Source: Myxococcales bacterium (GTDB lineage Bacteria > Myxococcota_A > Polyangia > Nannocystales > Nannocystaceae). From it: a DNA stretch of 7,151 bases. A model generated the notes under the pieces. It was given only the letters and a program-made list of their open reading frames with translations. It made no database searches and was not told the origin of the DNA. The position numbers were made by a program, and so were the translations under genes. Shown here piece by piece: positions 1 to 6,793 of this stretch; positions within the stretch are counted from its first letter, which is position 1, and each line of letters starts with the position of its first letter. Location: positions 1 through 7,151 of the forward strand of contig JAGQIT010000855.1 in the NCBI GenBank assembly GCA_020431135.1, given 5' to 3'.

Positions 1-258
1 GTCGAGGGCGACCGGCCGCGCTACCGGTTCTACGACGCGGTGTTGCTCCAGGTCATGCGCCACCAGCCGGAGGCGCTCCCTGAGATCTTTCGGGCCATGT
101 TCGCGGCCGCGGGCGGCGACCGAGTCCTCGCCTTCCTCGACGGGACAACGTCCCTCGCACAGCGTACCGAGCTCTTCCGCGGGCTCCCGTGGGCGCCCTT
201 CGCCGCAGGTTTCGCGCGGCTGATCCAGGCTCGCGTCGGCCTCGCTCGGCGGTCATAG
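1..258 (+). CDS. Probable lycopene cyclase (CrtY-type flavoprotein), C-terminal fragment
   Basis: This open frame enters from the left edge and ends at TAG 256-258, directly followed in frame by TGA 259-261. It gives the last 85 residues of a larger protein. The visible pattern is RYRFYDAVLLQVMR, then a stretch containing FRAMFAA, DRVLAFLDGTTSLAQ and LFRGLPWAPF. From memory this matches the C-terminal end of lycopene cyclases of the CrtY/CrtL flavoprotein type, in which a FYD-LL motif, a VL-FLD-T/S-L motif and a final -P--PF segment recur. Such enzymes cyclise the ends of lycopene to beta-ionone rings in carotenoid synthesis at the membrane. The FAD-binding N-terminal part lies outside the window, so the assignment rests on this tail alone. 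Another carotenoid-modifying flavoprotein cannot be excluded. The internal ATG at 40 is not the real start, because the frame stays open and family-like upstream of it. Confidence 0.6.
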   Translation, partial: VEGDRPRYRFYDAVLLQVMRHQPEALPEIFRAMFAAAGGDRVLAFLDGTTSLAQRTELFRGLPWAPFAAGFARLIQARVGLARRS

Positions 259-260
259 TG

Positions 261-266
261 AGGAGG
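261..266 (+). promoter_or_regulatory. Orphan Shine-Dalgarno sequence AGGAGG
   Basis: A perfect AGGAGG overlaps the second stop codon of the upstream gene, yet no long frame follows at ribosome-binding distance. The possible starts are GTG 266, too close and giving four codons, and GTG 277, ten bases downstream and giving 14 codons to TGA 319-321. The next real gene starts at 336 with its own GGAGA. This may be a leader peptide site, the remains of a lost coupled gene, or chance. Confidence 0.35.
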
Positions 267-272
267 TGTCGC

Positions 273-299
273 GCGGGTGATCCGAAGAGGATCAGCCGC
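273..299 (+). terminator. Hairpin behind the cyclase gene, possible terminator
   Basis: The inner stem pairs TGATCC (278-283) with GGATCA (289-294) around the loop GAAGA. After a single G-G mismatch it extends through GCGG (273-276) with CCGC (296-299), giving ten base pairs. No T-run follows; the next bases are CAAAACTAG. It is therefore not a canonical intrinsic terminator. It may stop or slow transcription leaving the cyclase gene, or it may be an operator-like dyad. Confidence 0.3.
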
Positions 300-325
300 C
301 AAAACTAGACTATCTACGTGATTTT

Positions 326-330
326 GGAGA
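326..330 (+). promoter_or_regulatory. Ribosome binding site of the lipoprotein gene
   Basis: GGAGA lies five bases before ATG 336. It decides this start over the in-frame GTG at 318, which would put six extra residues before the signal peptide and would start upstream of this site. Confidence 0.6.
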
Positions 331-335
331 AAGCC

Positions 336-1010
336 ATGAATGGTTCTCGGACGCTGTTTCTCTCCCTCCTGGTCGGCCTGACGGGCGGCTGCTTCGACGA
401 GATCATCCAGCACCCTGGGGCGACCGATGGGTCGACGGAGGGCTCGGGCTCTGGCTCGAACTCGGATTCCCAGGCGACGACGGTCGGCAGCGACGGATCG
501 ACGTCGGTCGCGGACACGACCGGCGCGATGACGGATGACGACGCGGACACGACCGGTTCGACCTCCGCTGGGACCGAGACCGCCGGGACGACCGGCGAGC
601 CCGCGGAGCACCTGTGCGAGGGGGTCCGCCACCTCTGCCAGGGCGAGAGCTGGGTCGTCGAGCCCTGCGCCGACTGTGCCGAGCTGACGCCGCTGGCCCA
701 GTGCGCCTTCGAGACGCTCGGGGGCTCCTTCGCCGGCGAGATCACGGTCGAGCGCTGCGACGGCGACTGCGTCCGCGACCACTACATCTTCCGCCCTGGC
801 GGCGTCGAGGTGCTCGTCGAGTCGATGCTCCTCGACGGCGACAAGAACGAGGTCGAGCTCGTCGGCCGTCAGATGTGCGGGCTCGTCGACATGATGTACT
901 TCCTGGAGTGCGTCCAGTCCTACGTCGAGAGCTGCGCCGAGCCGACGACGTGGGTGAGCGGCTGCGAGCCCTTCACGGGCGACACCTGCCCGTTCACCAT
1001 CGGCCTCTAG
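336..1010 (+). CDS. Cys-rich secreted lipoprotein with Ser/Thr/Gly/Asp linker
   Basis: The product has 224 residues. Residues 1-19 look like a lipoprotein signal peptide: MNGSR, a hydrophobic core LFLSLLVGL, then TGGC. Cys19 would be the lipidated residue, although the -3 position is Thr rather than the usual Leu, so the lipobox is imperfect. Residues about 30-95 are a low-complexity linker rich in S, T, G and D with repeated DTTG and TSAGTE-like blocks, typical of myxobacterial surface lipoproteins. The C-terminal domain, about residues 96-224, has 12 cysteines, an even number consistent with six disulfides in the periplasm or outside the cell. It includes PCADC and RCDGDC pairs. I recognise no named family and no catalytic motif. 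The start is set by the GGAGA site. The gene is convergent with the kinase gene, 35 bases away, so they are not co-transcribed. Confidence 0.8.
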   Translation: MNGSRTLFLSLLVGLTGGCFDEIIQHPGATDGSTEGSGSGSNSDSQATTVGSDGSTSVADTTGAMTDDDADTTGSTSAGTETAGTTGEPAEHLCEGVRHLCQGESWVVEPCADCAELTPLAQCAFETLGGSFAGEITVERCDGDCVRDHYIFRPGGVEVLVESMLLDGDKNEVELVGRQMCGLVDMMYFLECVQSYVESCAEPTTWVSGCEPFTGDTCPFTIGL

Positions 1011-1045
1011 GTCCGCCGCGGCGTCGCTCGCCGGCCGGCTCGCGG

Positions 1046-2575
<1,530 letters not shown>

Positions 2576-2601
2576 GCGGAGGTCCCGAGTCTGGCAAGCG
2601 T

Positions 2602-2607
2602 ACCCTA
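2602..2607 (-). promoter_or_regulatory. Candidate -10 element of the kinase gene
   Basis: Read on the minus strand this is TAGGGT, 26 bases before the kinase ATG, in a slightly less GC-rich patch. It resembles a -10 hexamer as used in GC-rich bacteria. No convincing -35 sits 16-18 bases upstream, so the call is weak. Confidence 0.25.
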
Positions 2608-2630
2608 GATTGGCGCCTCCCTTCGATGGT

Positions 2631-2650
2631 CGCGGCCCTGGCCGGCCGCG
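2631..2650. other. Perfect 7-bp inverted repeat in the kinase/TPR divergent region
   Basis: CGCGGCC (2631-2637) and GGCCGCG (2644-2650) form a perfect inverted repeat around CTGGCC. It lies between the two divergent starts and could be a protein-binding dyad shared by both genes. Such palindromes also arise by chance in sequence this rich in G and C, so no function is claimed. Confidence 0.3.
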
Positions 2651-2745
2651 GAGCCCGCCGGCGCGCGCCCGGTGCGGGGGCCGCTAGGGGGCGATTACGA
2701 GGGCTCTGGTCGCCTTTGACGACTGCTCGGCGCGGGCGGGCGTGC

Positions 2746-2751
2746 TAGGCT
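2746..2751 (+). promoter_or_regulatory. Candidate -10 element of the TPR gene
   Basis: TAGGCT lies nine bases before the Shine-Dalgarno of the TPR gene. That spacing would put the transcript start just upstream of the ribosome site. A TTGACG (2716-2721) resembles a -35, but the gap of 24 bases is longer than the usual 17, so these two cannot be a standard pair. Confidence 0.25.
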
Positions 2752-2760
2752 CTTCGCCTC

Positions 2761-2767
2761 GAGGAGG
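2761..2767 (+). promoter_or_regulatory. Strong ribosome binding site of the TPR gene
   Basis: GAGGAGG stands five bases before ATG 2773 and fixes that start. It is the best ribosome binding site of any gene in the window. Confidence 0.8.
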
Positions 2768-2772
2768 CCACG

Positions 2773-3756
2773 ATGGTCCGCACATTGAATGGTGGGATCT
2801 GCGCTATTTCGCTTGCGGTGATCGGGCTCTGCGCGGCGCCGAGGGTCGCCGGCGCGGCGCCGGAGGTTCGCGACGGCGCATCGACGAGCGAGGACGCGGA
2901 GACCGGGTCGGACGAGGCGACGACGGCGAGCGCCGCGATCGAGTCGGAGACGGAGGTCGCGCAGCGGCTCTTCCGCGAGGGCGAAGAGGCGTACTGGCTC
3001 GGCGACTTCGACCTCGCGGTCGCGCGCTTCGAGGAGGCCTACCGCCTGTCGAAGATCCCGGGGATGCTCTACAACGTCGGCCTCGCCTACCAGCGCCGCT
3101 TCGAGAGGTCGCGCGCGCAGGACGATCTGCGGCGGGCGCGGGCCGTCTTCGTCAACTACCTCGAGGCGGACACCGCGGGGCTCATCGATCCGCGGCACGT
3201 CGAGGGGCTGATCGCCGAGATCGACGCGTCGCTCGCGGTCACCGAGCAGGCGCCCGCCGAGTCGCCGACCGTCGAGGAGAGCGACAGCTCGAGCGCGGCG
3301 GAGGGCCCGGAGCGCTGCGTCAGCGTCGCTCCGGAGCTCCTCGAGTCGCCGCCGGACACGACGCGCCGCGATCGGATCCTCGGCTCGTCGCTGCTCGCTA
3401 CCGGCGGTCTCCTCGTCGCCGGCGGCGCGGTGTCGCTGACGGCCTTCAGCCTCAAGGGGCGCGAGTTCGCGGGCGTTCTCCAGGGGATCGAGGCCGATCA
3501 GATGGCCGCCGGCTGCGCCAGCGTCGACAGCCAGTACTGCCGCGACCTCCAGGAGTCGGCCGAGATCACCTTCAACAACGGGCACAAGGCGAACCTCCTC
3601 GCGGGGGCGGTCGGCGGCTCGCTCCTAGCGAGCGGGGCCGTCGGGGTCGTCGCCGGCGCGCTGCTCTACCGCCGCGGCCGCGGCGGGCGGATCGGCAGGT
3701 CGGAGGTCGCGTTGACGCCGACCTTCGGCGGCGCCGCGCTCGTTGGTCGCTTCTAG
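2773..3756 (+). CDS. Secreted TPR protein with two C-terminal hydrophobic segments
   Basis: The product has 327 residues. Residues 1-28 form a signal peptide (hydrophobic core GICAISLAVIGLCAA) with likely cleavage after AGA28. A charged low-complexity stretch (29-58) precedes a tetratricopeptide region at about 63-150: FREGEEAYWLGDFDLAVARF followed by EEAYRLSKIPGMLYNVGLAY, then a second helical pair containing ARAVFVNYLE. A Ser/Glu-rich linker (158-180) leads to two hydrophobic stretches (about 203-227 and 273-299) around a loop with Cys248 and Cys256. The end, VALTPTFGGAALVGRF, matches a tail I know from many myxobacterial TPR proteins of this layout. Known TPR domains bind other proteins, so an envelope scaffold or adaptor is likely; no enzyme motif is present. 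It diverges from the kinase gene, which suggests, but does not prove, a joint role. The orientation of the two hydrophobic segments is uncertain. Confidence 0.85.
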   Translation: MVRTLNGGICAISLAVIGLCAAPRVAGAAPEVRDGASTSEDAETGSDEATTASAAIESETEVAQRLFREGEEAYWLGDFDLAVARFEEAYRLSKIPGMLYNVGLAYQRRFERSRAQDDLRRARAVFVNYLEADTAGLIDPRHVEGLIAEIDASLAVTEQAPAESPTVEESDSSSAAEGPERCVSVAPELLESPPDTTRRDRILGSSLLATGGLLVAGGAVSLTAFSLKGREFAGVLQGIEADQMAAGCASVDSQYCRDLQESAEITFNNGHKANLLAGAVGGSLLASGAVGVVAGALLYRRGRGGRIGRSEVALTPTFGGAALVGRF

Positions 3757-3803
3757 CTCGTCGATCCCCAGGCGCTCGCGTCTGCGGCGCGGCGCGCGGG
3801 CGG

Positions 3804-3832
3804 TCGACGCGGCAACGGCCTGTCCGTAGTCT
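3804..3832 (+). promoter_or_regulatory. Candidate promoter of the HD gene, probably giving a leaderless transcript
   Basis: TCGACG (3804-3809) and TAGTCT (3827-3832) are separated by exactly 17 bases, the optimal spacing for a housekeeping sigma factor. The -10 ends only seven bases before ATG 3840, so transcription would start at or within a base or two of the start codon. This fits the lack of a Shine-Dalgarno before the HD gene and argues that it need not be co-transcribed with the TPR gene. Confidence 0.4.
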
Positions 3833-3839
3833 CGGGGCG

Positions 3840-4358
3840 ATGTCCGATCGCGACGCGCTCCGCCGCCGCCTTGTCCACCACCTCGGGCTCAAGGAGCTCG
3901 CCCGCGCCGGCTGGCTGCGGGCTGGCGTGGCGGCGCCGGAGTCTGTGGCCGCCCACAGCTGGGGGGTCGCGTGGCTCGTCCTGGTGCTCGCGCCGCCGTC
4001 CATCGATCGTGGGCGGGCCCTGGCGATCGCCGTGATCCACGATCTCGCGGAGGTCGACGTCGGCGACGTGACGCCGTACGACGGCGTCAGCCAGGAGGAG
4101 AAGCGGCGCCAGGAGGAGGCGGCGATCGAGGAGCTCGTCGGCGGGCTCCCGGGGGGCGACGAGCTGCGCGCGCTGTGGCTCGAGTACGAGGACCAGAGCA
4201 GCCCCGAGGGGCGCTTCGTCAAGGCCTGCGATCGCCTCGACATGGCCCTCCAGGCCCAGCGCTACGCGGCCGCGCAGGGCGTCGAGGTCGGCGACTTCAT
4301 CGACTCTGCGCTCGCCGGGCTGCCCGCGGGGCTCCTCCGAGAACTCGCCGCGCCGTGA
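3840..4358 (+). CDS. HD-domain phosphohydrolase, HDDC2-type 5'-deoxynucleotidase
   Basis: The product has 172 residues. It follows the HDDC2/YfbR-type HD family closely: LKELARAGWLRAGV (17-30), PESVAAH with metal ligand His39, IHDLAEVDVGDVTPYD with His67-Asp68, EEKRRQEEAAIEEL (86-99), LWLEYEDQSSPEGRFVKACD ending at the last metal ligand Asp131, then LDMALQAQRY. All four ligands of the H-HD-D set are present, so the enzyme should be active. Characterised relatives remove phosphate from deoxynucleoside 5'-monophosphates using a divalent metal in the cytoplasm, balancing nucleotide pools. The exact substrate here is inferred. The frame is open far upstream over the TPR gene, but family similarity begins only a few residues after ATG 3840, and the candidate promoter lies directly before it. 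The length agrees with the core of the family. It is 83 bases downstream of the TPR gene and convergent with the TetR gene. Confidence 0.9.
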   Translation: MSDRDALRRRLVHHLGLKELARAGWLRAGVAAPESVAAHSWGVAWLVLVLAPPSIDRGRALAIAVIHDLAEVDVGDVTPYDGVSQEEKRRQEEAAIEELVGGLPGGDELRALWLEYEDQSSPEGRFVKACDRLDMALQAQRYAAAQGVEVGDFIDSALAGLPAGLLRELAAP

Positions 4359-4415
4359 GGGCAGCGTCTCCTCGTTGACCCGAGTCGGCGGCCAAGAGGC
4401 TGCTCCCCGGGGCTC

Positions 4416-5033
4416 CTAGCACTCCGGGCGCAGCGGGCAGATCATCGACTCGACGAACTCGTTGATGAACGCGGAGAGGTCGCGGATCGGCGCCGCCGGG
4501 TGGTCCTCGTCGAGGCGGCCGGCGAGGAGGAGCGACGACAGGCCGTGGATCGTCGCGATCAGCCGCAGCGCGCACATGTCCGGATCGACATGGTCGCCGA
4601 TACTCCCGCGCTCGCGCCCCTCGCGGAGCCAGCCGCGGAGATCGGTGATCGGCTGGACGACCGAGCGGAGCTCGTCCTCGTTCATCTCCGCGAAGTTGAG
4701 CTGCTCGGACTCCATGATCACGCCGTAGAGCCAGCGGTGGGAGAGGGCGAAGCGGATGTGCGACATCCCCCACTCGCGCAGGCGGTCGATCGGGTCGTCG
4801 ATCTTGGCGACGGGGTTGATGATCTCGTCCTGGACGAGGCGCAAGCCGTAGAGGCGGATCTCTTGCAAGATCGCCGCCTTCGAGTCGAAGTGCTGGTAGA
4901 GGGCGGTCGCCGAGATCCCGAGGCGCTTGGCGATCGCCCGCATCGTCAGGCCCTCTTCGCCGAGCTGCGAGCCGAGCTCGACGCTGACACGGATGATCGC
5001 TTCCTTCAATTCGGGGCGTGACGCGCGGACCAT
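4416..5033 (-). CDS. TetR/AcrR-family transcriptional regulator, probable WHG-type ligand domain
   Basis: The product has 205 residues, normal for the family. The N-terminal DNA-binding domain (about 7-58) contains the helix-turn-helix GLTMRAIAKRLGISATALYQ with HFDSKAAILQEI after it, the classic TetR signature. The remainder is helical; DPIDRLREWGMSHIRFALSH (80-99) followed by RWLYGVIM resembles the WHG-type C-terminal domain, where a pocket for small hydrophobic ligands and the dimer face are found. Proteins of this family usually repress a divergent gene and themselves, and release DNA on ligand binding. Here the divergent gene is the two-pass membrane protein starting at 5178, across 144 bases. 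ATG 5033 is preceded by an AT-rich imperfect palindrome and lacks a close Shine-Dalgarno (GGAG is 15 bases away), so translation may be leaderless. The ligand is unknown. Confidence 0.92.
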   Translation of the reverse strand: MVRASRPELKEAIIRVSVELGSQLGEEGLTMRAIAKRLGISATALYQHFDSKAAILQEIRLYGLRLVQDEIINPVAKIDDPIDRLREWGMSHIRFALSHRWLYGVIMESEQLNFAEMNEDELRSVVQPITDLRGWLREGRERGSIGDHVDPDMCALRLIATIHGLSSLLLAGRLDEDHPAAPIRDLSAFINEFVESMICPLRPEC

Positions 5034-5048
5034 TTATTAGGCTTATCA
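5034..5048. promoter_or_regulatory. AT-rich imperfect palindrome, candidate TetR operator
   Basis: This 15-bp site, TTATTAGGCTTATCA on the + strand, has five of seven mirrored pairs matching around a central G (T1-A15, A3-T13, T4-A12, A6-T10, G7-C9). It directly abuts the TetR start codon and is the most AT-rich spot in the window. TetR proteins bind palindromes near their own promoter, so autoregulation is the natural reading. A -10 element for the regulator may overlap it. Confidence 0.35.
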
Positions 5049-5154
5049 CTCCGGCGATCGCGTGGAAATGGGCGAACTGCGTTCACTTGGGGTCGAATTG
5101 GCGCCGCTTGGGCGGTCGGCGCAGCGACGTCTGGCGACGCGTCCGCAAGGCACG

Positions 5155-5164
5155 GTGTTACACT
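5155..5164 (+). promoter_or_regulatory. Candidate -10 region of the two-pass membrane protein gene with a small dyad
   Basis: TACACT (5159-5164) resembles a -10 hexamer and ends 13 bases before ATG 5178, implying a 5' leader of only about seven bases. It overlaps the dyad GTGT-T-ACAC (5155-5163), which could be a repressor contact. No good -35 is visible 17 bases upstream. No Shine-Dalgarno precedes the start codon; the bases there are CTCCTCCGCCG. Confidence 0.3.
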
Positions 5165-5177
5165 GGCTCCTCCGCCG

Positions 5178-6767
5178 ATGTCGCTGCAGAGCAAGTACGC
5201 CTCGGTCGTCGCTCGGGAGCTCCGACATCACGCGGTCTGGGAGCCAGGCGAGCCGATTCGCCTCGGTGACTACGGGACCTTCAGTCGCGGGCGCTTCTCG
5301 GTCCACGGCAACATCCGCGACGACTACGAGATCGAGTTCGACGTCGTCCGCTCGCGCAACCGGGAGTTCGCGTTCCGCTCGGACGGCGTCAGCGAGAGCC
5401 GCTCAGAGAGCAAGGCCAAGCAGCCGGGGGCGGTCGCCGAGCTCCGCGTCGGCTTCCGCAACGCGGACGCCCTCTATGTCTCGTCGCCGAGCGCGTGGAC
5501 CGAGCAGATCAAGAGCCTCGCGCGGGCGGTGCGGCCGCTTGTCGGCAACCCGCAGTGGCGCCCGGAGTGGATGGTCGTCACCCGCCTCTATCACGCGTCG
5601 CAGGCGATCATCCTCCTGTCGAACAGCGACAACGCGGATGTCTGCCTCAACCTCAGCGCCGACGGGGTCGCCCTCAGCGGCGACGCGTCGAACGACGTCG
5701 GCGAGCAGGGCTCGGTCGCCCTCCAGCTCACCGGCGTCCGCGGGCCGCTCTTCATGGGCCTGCACCGCGTCCACAAGGATCTCGAGGACGTCGTCCCGCG
5801 CCGTCGCCTGGTCAATCGCGTCCTCGTCCTCGCCGGCGCCGGGCTCGTAGCGAGCGGGGCGCTGACCTCGTGGCTCGTGGTCTCGAGCCTGCAGCGCCCC
5901 AAGCTGAACGACCACGTCGCCACGGCGAACCCGACGAGCGCCAGCGACGCGGGCGACGCGATCGAGAAGGGCGACGCGAAGGCGAGCGATCCGAAGGCGA
6001 GCAAAGGCGACACGGACGACGAGAACGACGAGAGCTACGGGGGAGACGCGAGCGCGGGCGCGGGCGTGGAGCCGGAGGTGCCGAAGTCGGTGCGCGTCCG
6101 CTTCGATTCGAACGTTCCGGCGGAGATCCGCGATCGCGACGGCACCGTCCTCGGCAAGACGAGCGACGACGGGATCGAGCTCCCCGAGGGGGAGCCGCTC
6201 GTCGTCGCGCTCCTCGCCGAGGACTACCAGGGGAGGTCGGTCGAGCTCGTCCCGCGCGCGGGTGGGGTCGTCCGCGTCGAGCTCAAGAAGGAGCGGACGT
6301 CGACGGCGAAGTCGAAGGTCGGCGCCGGTGGCGGGCACCGCATCACTCGCTGCTCAGAGGACGACGACTGTCGAGGCGCGGCGATCTGCGTCGCTAGCCG
6401 CTGCGTCGACGCGCCGACGCCTGTGGAGCTGGTCGTCGACGCGACCGGGACGGGCGACGCGACCGGGACGGGCGACGCGACCGCGGGCGACGCGACGTCG
6501 GACGCGTCCGTGGAGTCGGTCGGGGACGAATCGACCGGCGACGTCGTGGCGACCCCGCTCGAGGGTCCGGACGAGAGCGGCGGCCCAGGCGATGAGACCG
6601 CCGGCAGCGACGGCGGGGAGGTGCCGGACGAGGGCCCCGCGCCGGCGCTCCTCTGGTTGACGCTCGGCCTCTCGATCGTCGGCCTCGGCCTCGTGATCGC
6701 CTGGCTGCGTCGACGCTTCTTCGCGCCGCTAGAGCCCGTGCGTCCAGACGACGTCGACGGGCCCTGA
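5178..6767 (+). CDS. Two-pass membrane protein: unknown cytoplasmic domain, periplasmic PEGA-like domain and four-Cys motif
   Basis: The product has 529 residues. Residues 1-205 are a soluble domain of no family I can name, with RLGDYGTFSRGRFSVHGNIRD (28-48, shown in part as GDYGTFSRGRF and GNIRDDYEIEF), RVGFRNADALYVSS (90-103) and WRPEWMVVTRLYHASQAIIL (127-146). Arg208-210 precede a first membrane helix (about 213-236). The outer part has an Asp/Lys/Ser linker (245-300), a PEGA-like domain (305-371), a C-x5-C-x5-C-x4-C motif (Cys392, 398, 404, 409) and an Asp/Thr/Gly linker with two DATGTG repeats. A second helix (about 491-510) is followed by RRRFF and a short tail. Positive charges place both ends in the cytoplasm. 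The PEGA-like part aligns with that of the kinase at 1046-2575, hinting at a shared ligand or partner. It is divergent from the TetR gene. No in-frame start codon is visible just upstream of ATG 5178. No enzymatic function is evident. Confidence 0.85.
   Translation: MSLQSKYASVVARELRHHAVWEPGEPIRLGDYGTFSRGRFSVHGNIRDDYEIEFDVVRSRNREFAFRSDGVSESRSESKAKQPGAVAELRVGFRNADALYVSSPSAWTEQIKSLARAVRPLVGNPQWRPEWMVVTRLYHASQAIILLSNSDNADVCLNLSADGVALSGDASNDVGEQGSVALQLTGVRGPLFMGLHRVHKDLEDVVPRRRLVNRVLVLAGAGLVASGALTSWLVVSSLQRPKLNDHVATANPTSASDAGDAIEKGDAKASDPKASKGDTDDENDESYGGDASAGAGVEPEVPKSVRVRFDSNVPAEIRDRDGTVLGKTSDDGIELPEGEPLVVALLAEDYQGRSVELVPRAGGVVRVELKKERTSTAKSKVGAGGGHRITRCSEDDDCRGAAICVASRCVDAPTPVELVVDATGTGDATGTGDATAGDATSDASVESVGDESTGDVVATPLEGPDESGGPGDETAGSDGGEVPDEGPAPALLWLTLGLSIVGLGLVIAWLRRRFFAPLEPVRPDDVDGP
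6438..6473 (+). repeat. Exact tandem duplication of an 18-bp unit encoding DATGTG
   Basis: The unit GACGCGACCGGGACGGGC (6438-6455) is repeated without change at 6456-6473, and a partial related unit (GACGCGACCG) follows. It lies in the periplasmic linker of the two-pass protein and keeps the frame. Identity at every base suggests recent slippage rather than selection on the protein alone. Confidence 0.85.
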
Positions 6768-6793
6768 GCGGTCGAGGGCGCTCGGCCGCGGCC
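6766..6793. terminator. Hairpin-forming region between convergent genes, possible two-way terminator
   Basis: GAGCG (6766-6770) can pair with CGCTC (6779-6783), and the palindrome GGCCGCGGCC (6784-6793) follows at once. The site fills the 25-base gap between two converging genes, where a shared terminator is expected. There is no T-run on either strand, so the evidence is only position and pairing. Confidence 0.2.

Noticed and set aside
1011..1045. Palindromes GCCGCGGC (1015-1022) and GCCGGCCGGC (1030-1039) between the convergent lipoprotein and kinase genes
   Set aside because: They are self-complementary without room for a loop and lack a T-run, so they are not convincing terminators; such palindromes are common by chance here.
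2695..3585. 296-codon minus-strand frame opposite the TPR gene
   Set aside because: Low-complexity Arg/Ala/Leu product without domain, opposite a gene with signal peptide, strong ribosome site and TPR motifs.
2742..3839. Upstream open extension of the HD gene frame over the TPR gene
   Set aside because: The extension is an Arg/Gly-rich shadow of the TPR gene. Family similarity to HDDC2 starts only after ATG 3840, and a promoter candidate lies directly before it.
4500..5021. 173-codon + strand frame opposite the TetR gene
   Set aside because: It mirrors the TetR codons and has no motif; the minus strand carries a full TetR helix-turn-helix.
5178..5792. Gasdermin-like reading of the N-terminal domain of the two-pass protein
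   Set aside because: A central -VVT-----A--I-L- strand and a preceding W/L segment recall the gasdermin pore domain, but the likeness is loose, the domain is followed by a membrane helix rather than an autoinhibitory tail, and no protease gene lies nearby. Only a structure comparison could revive the idea.
5403..6338. 311-codon minus-strand frame opposite the two-pass protein
   Set aside because: Repetitive Arg/Asp/Leu/Ala composition typical of an antisense shadow; the + strand has membrane helices and a PEGA-like domain.
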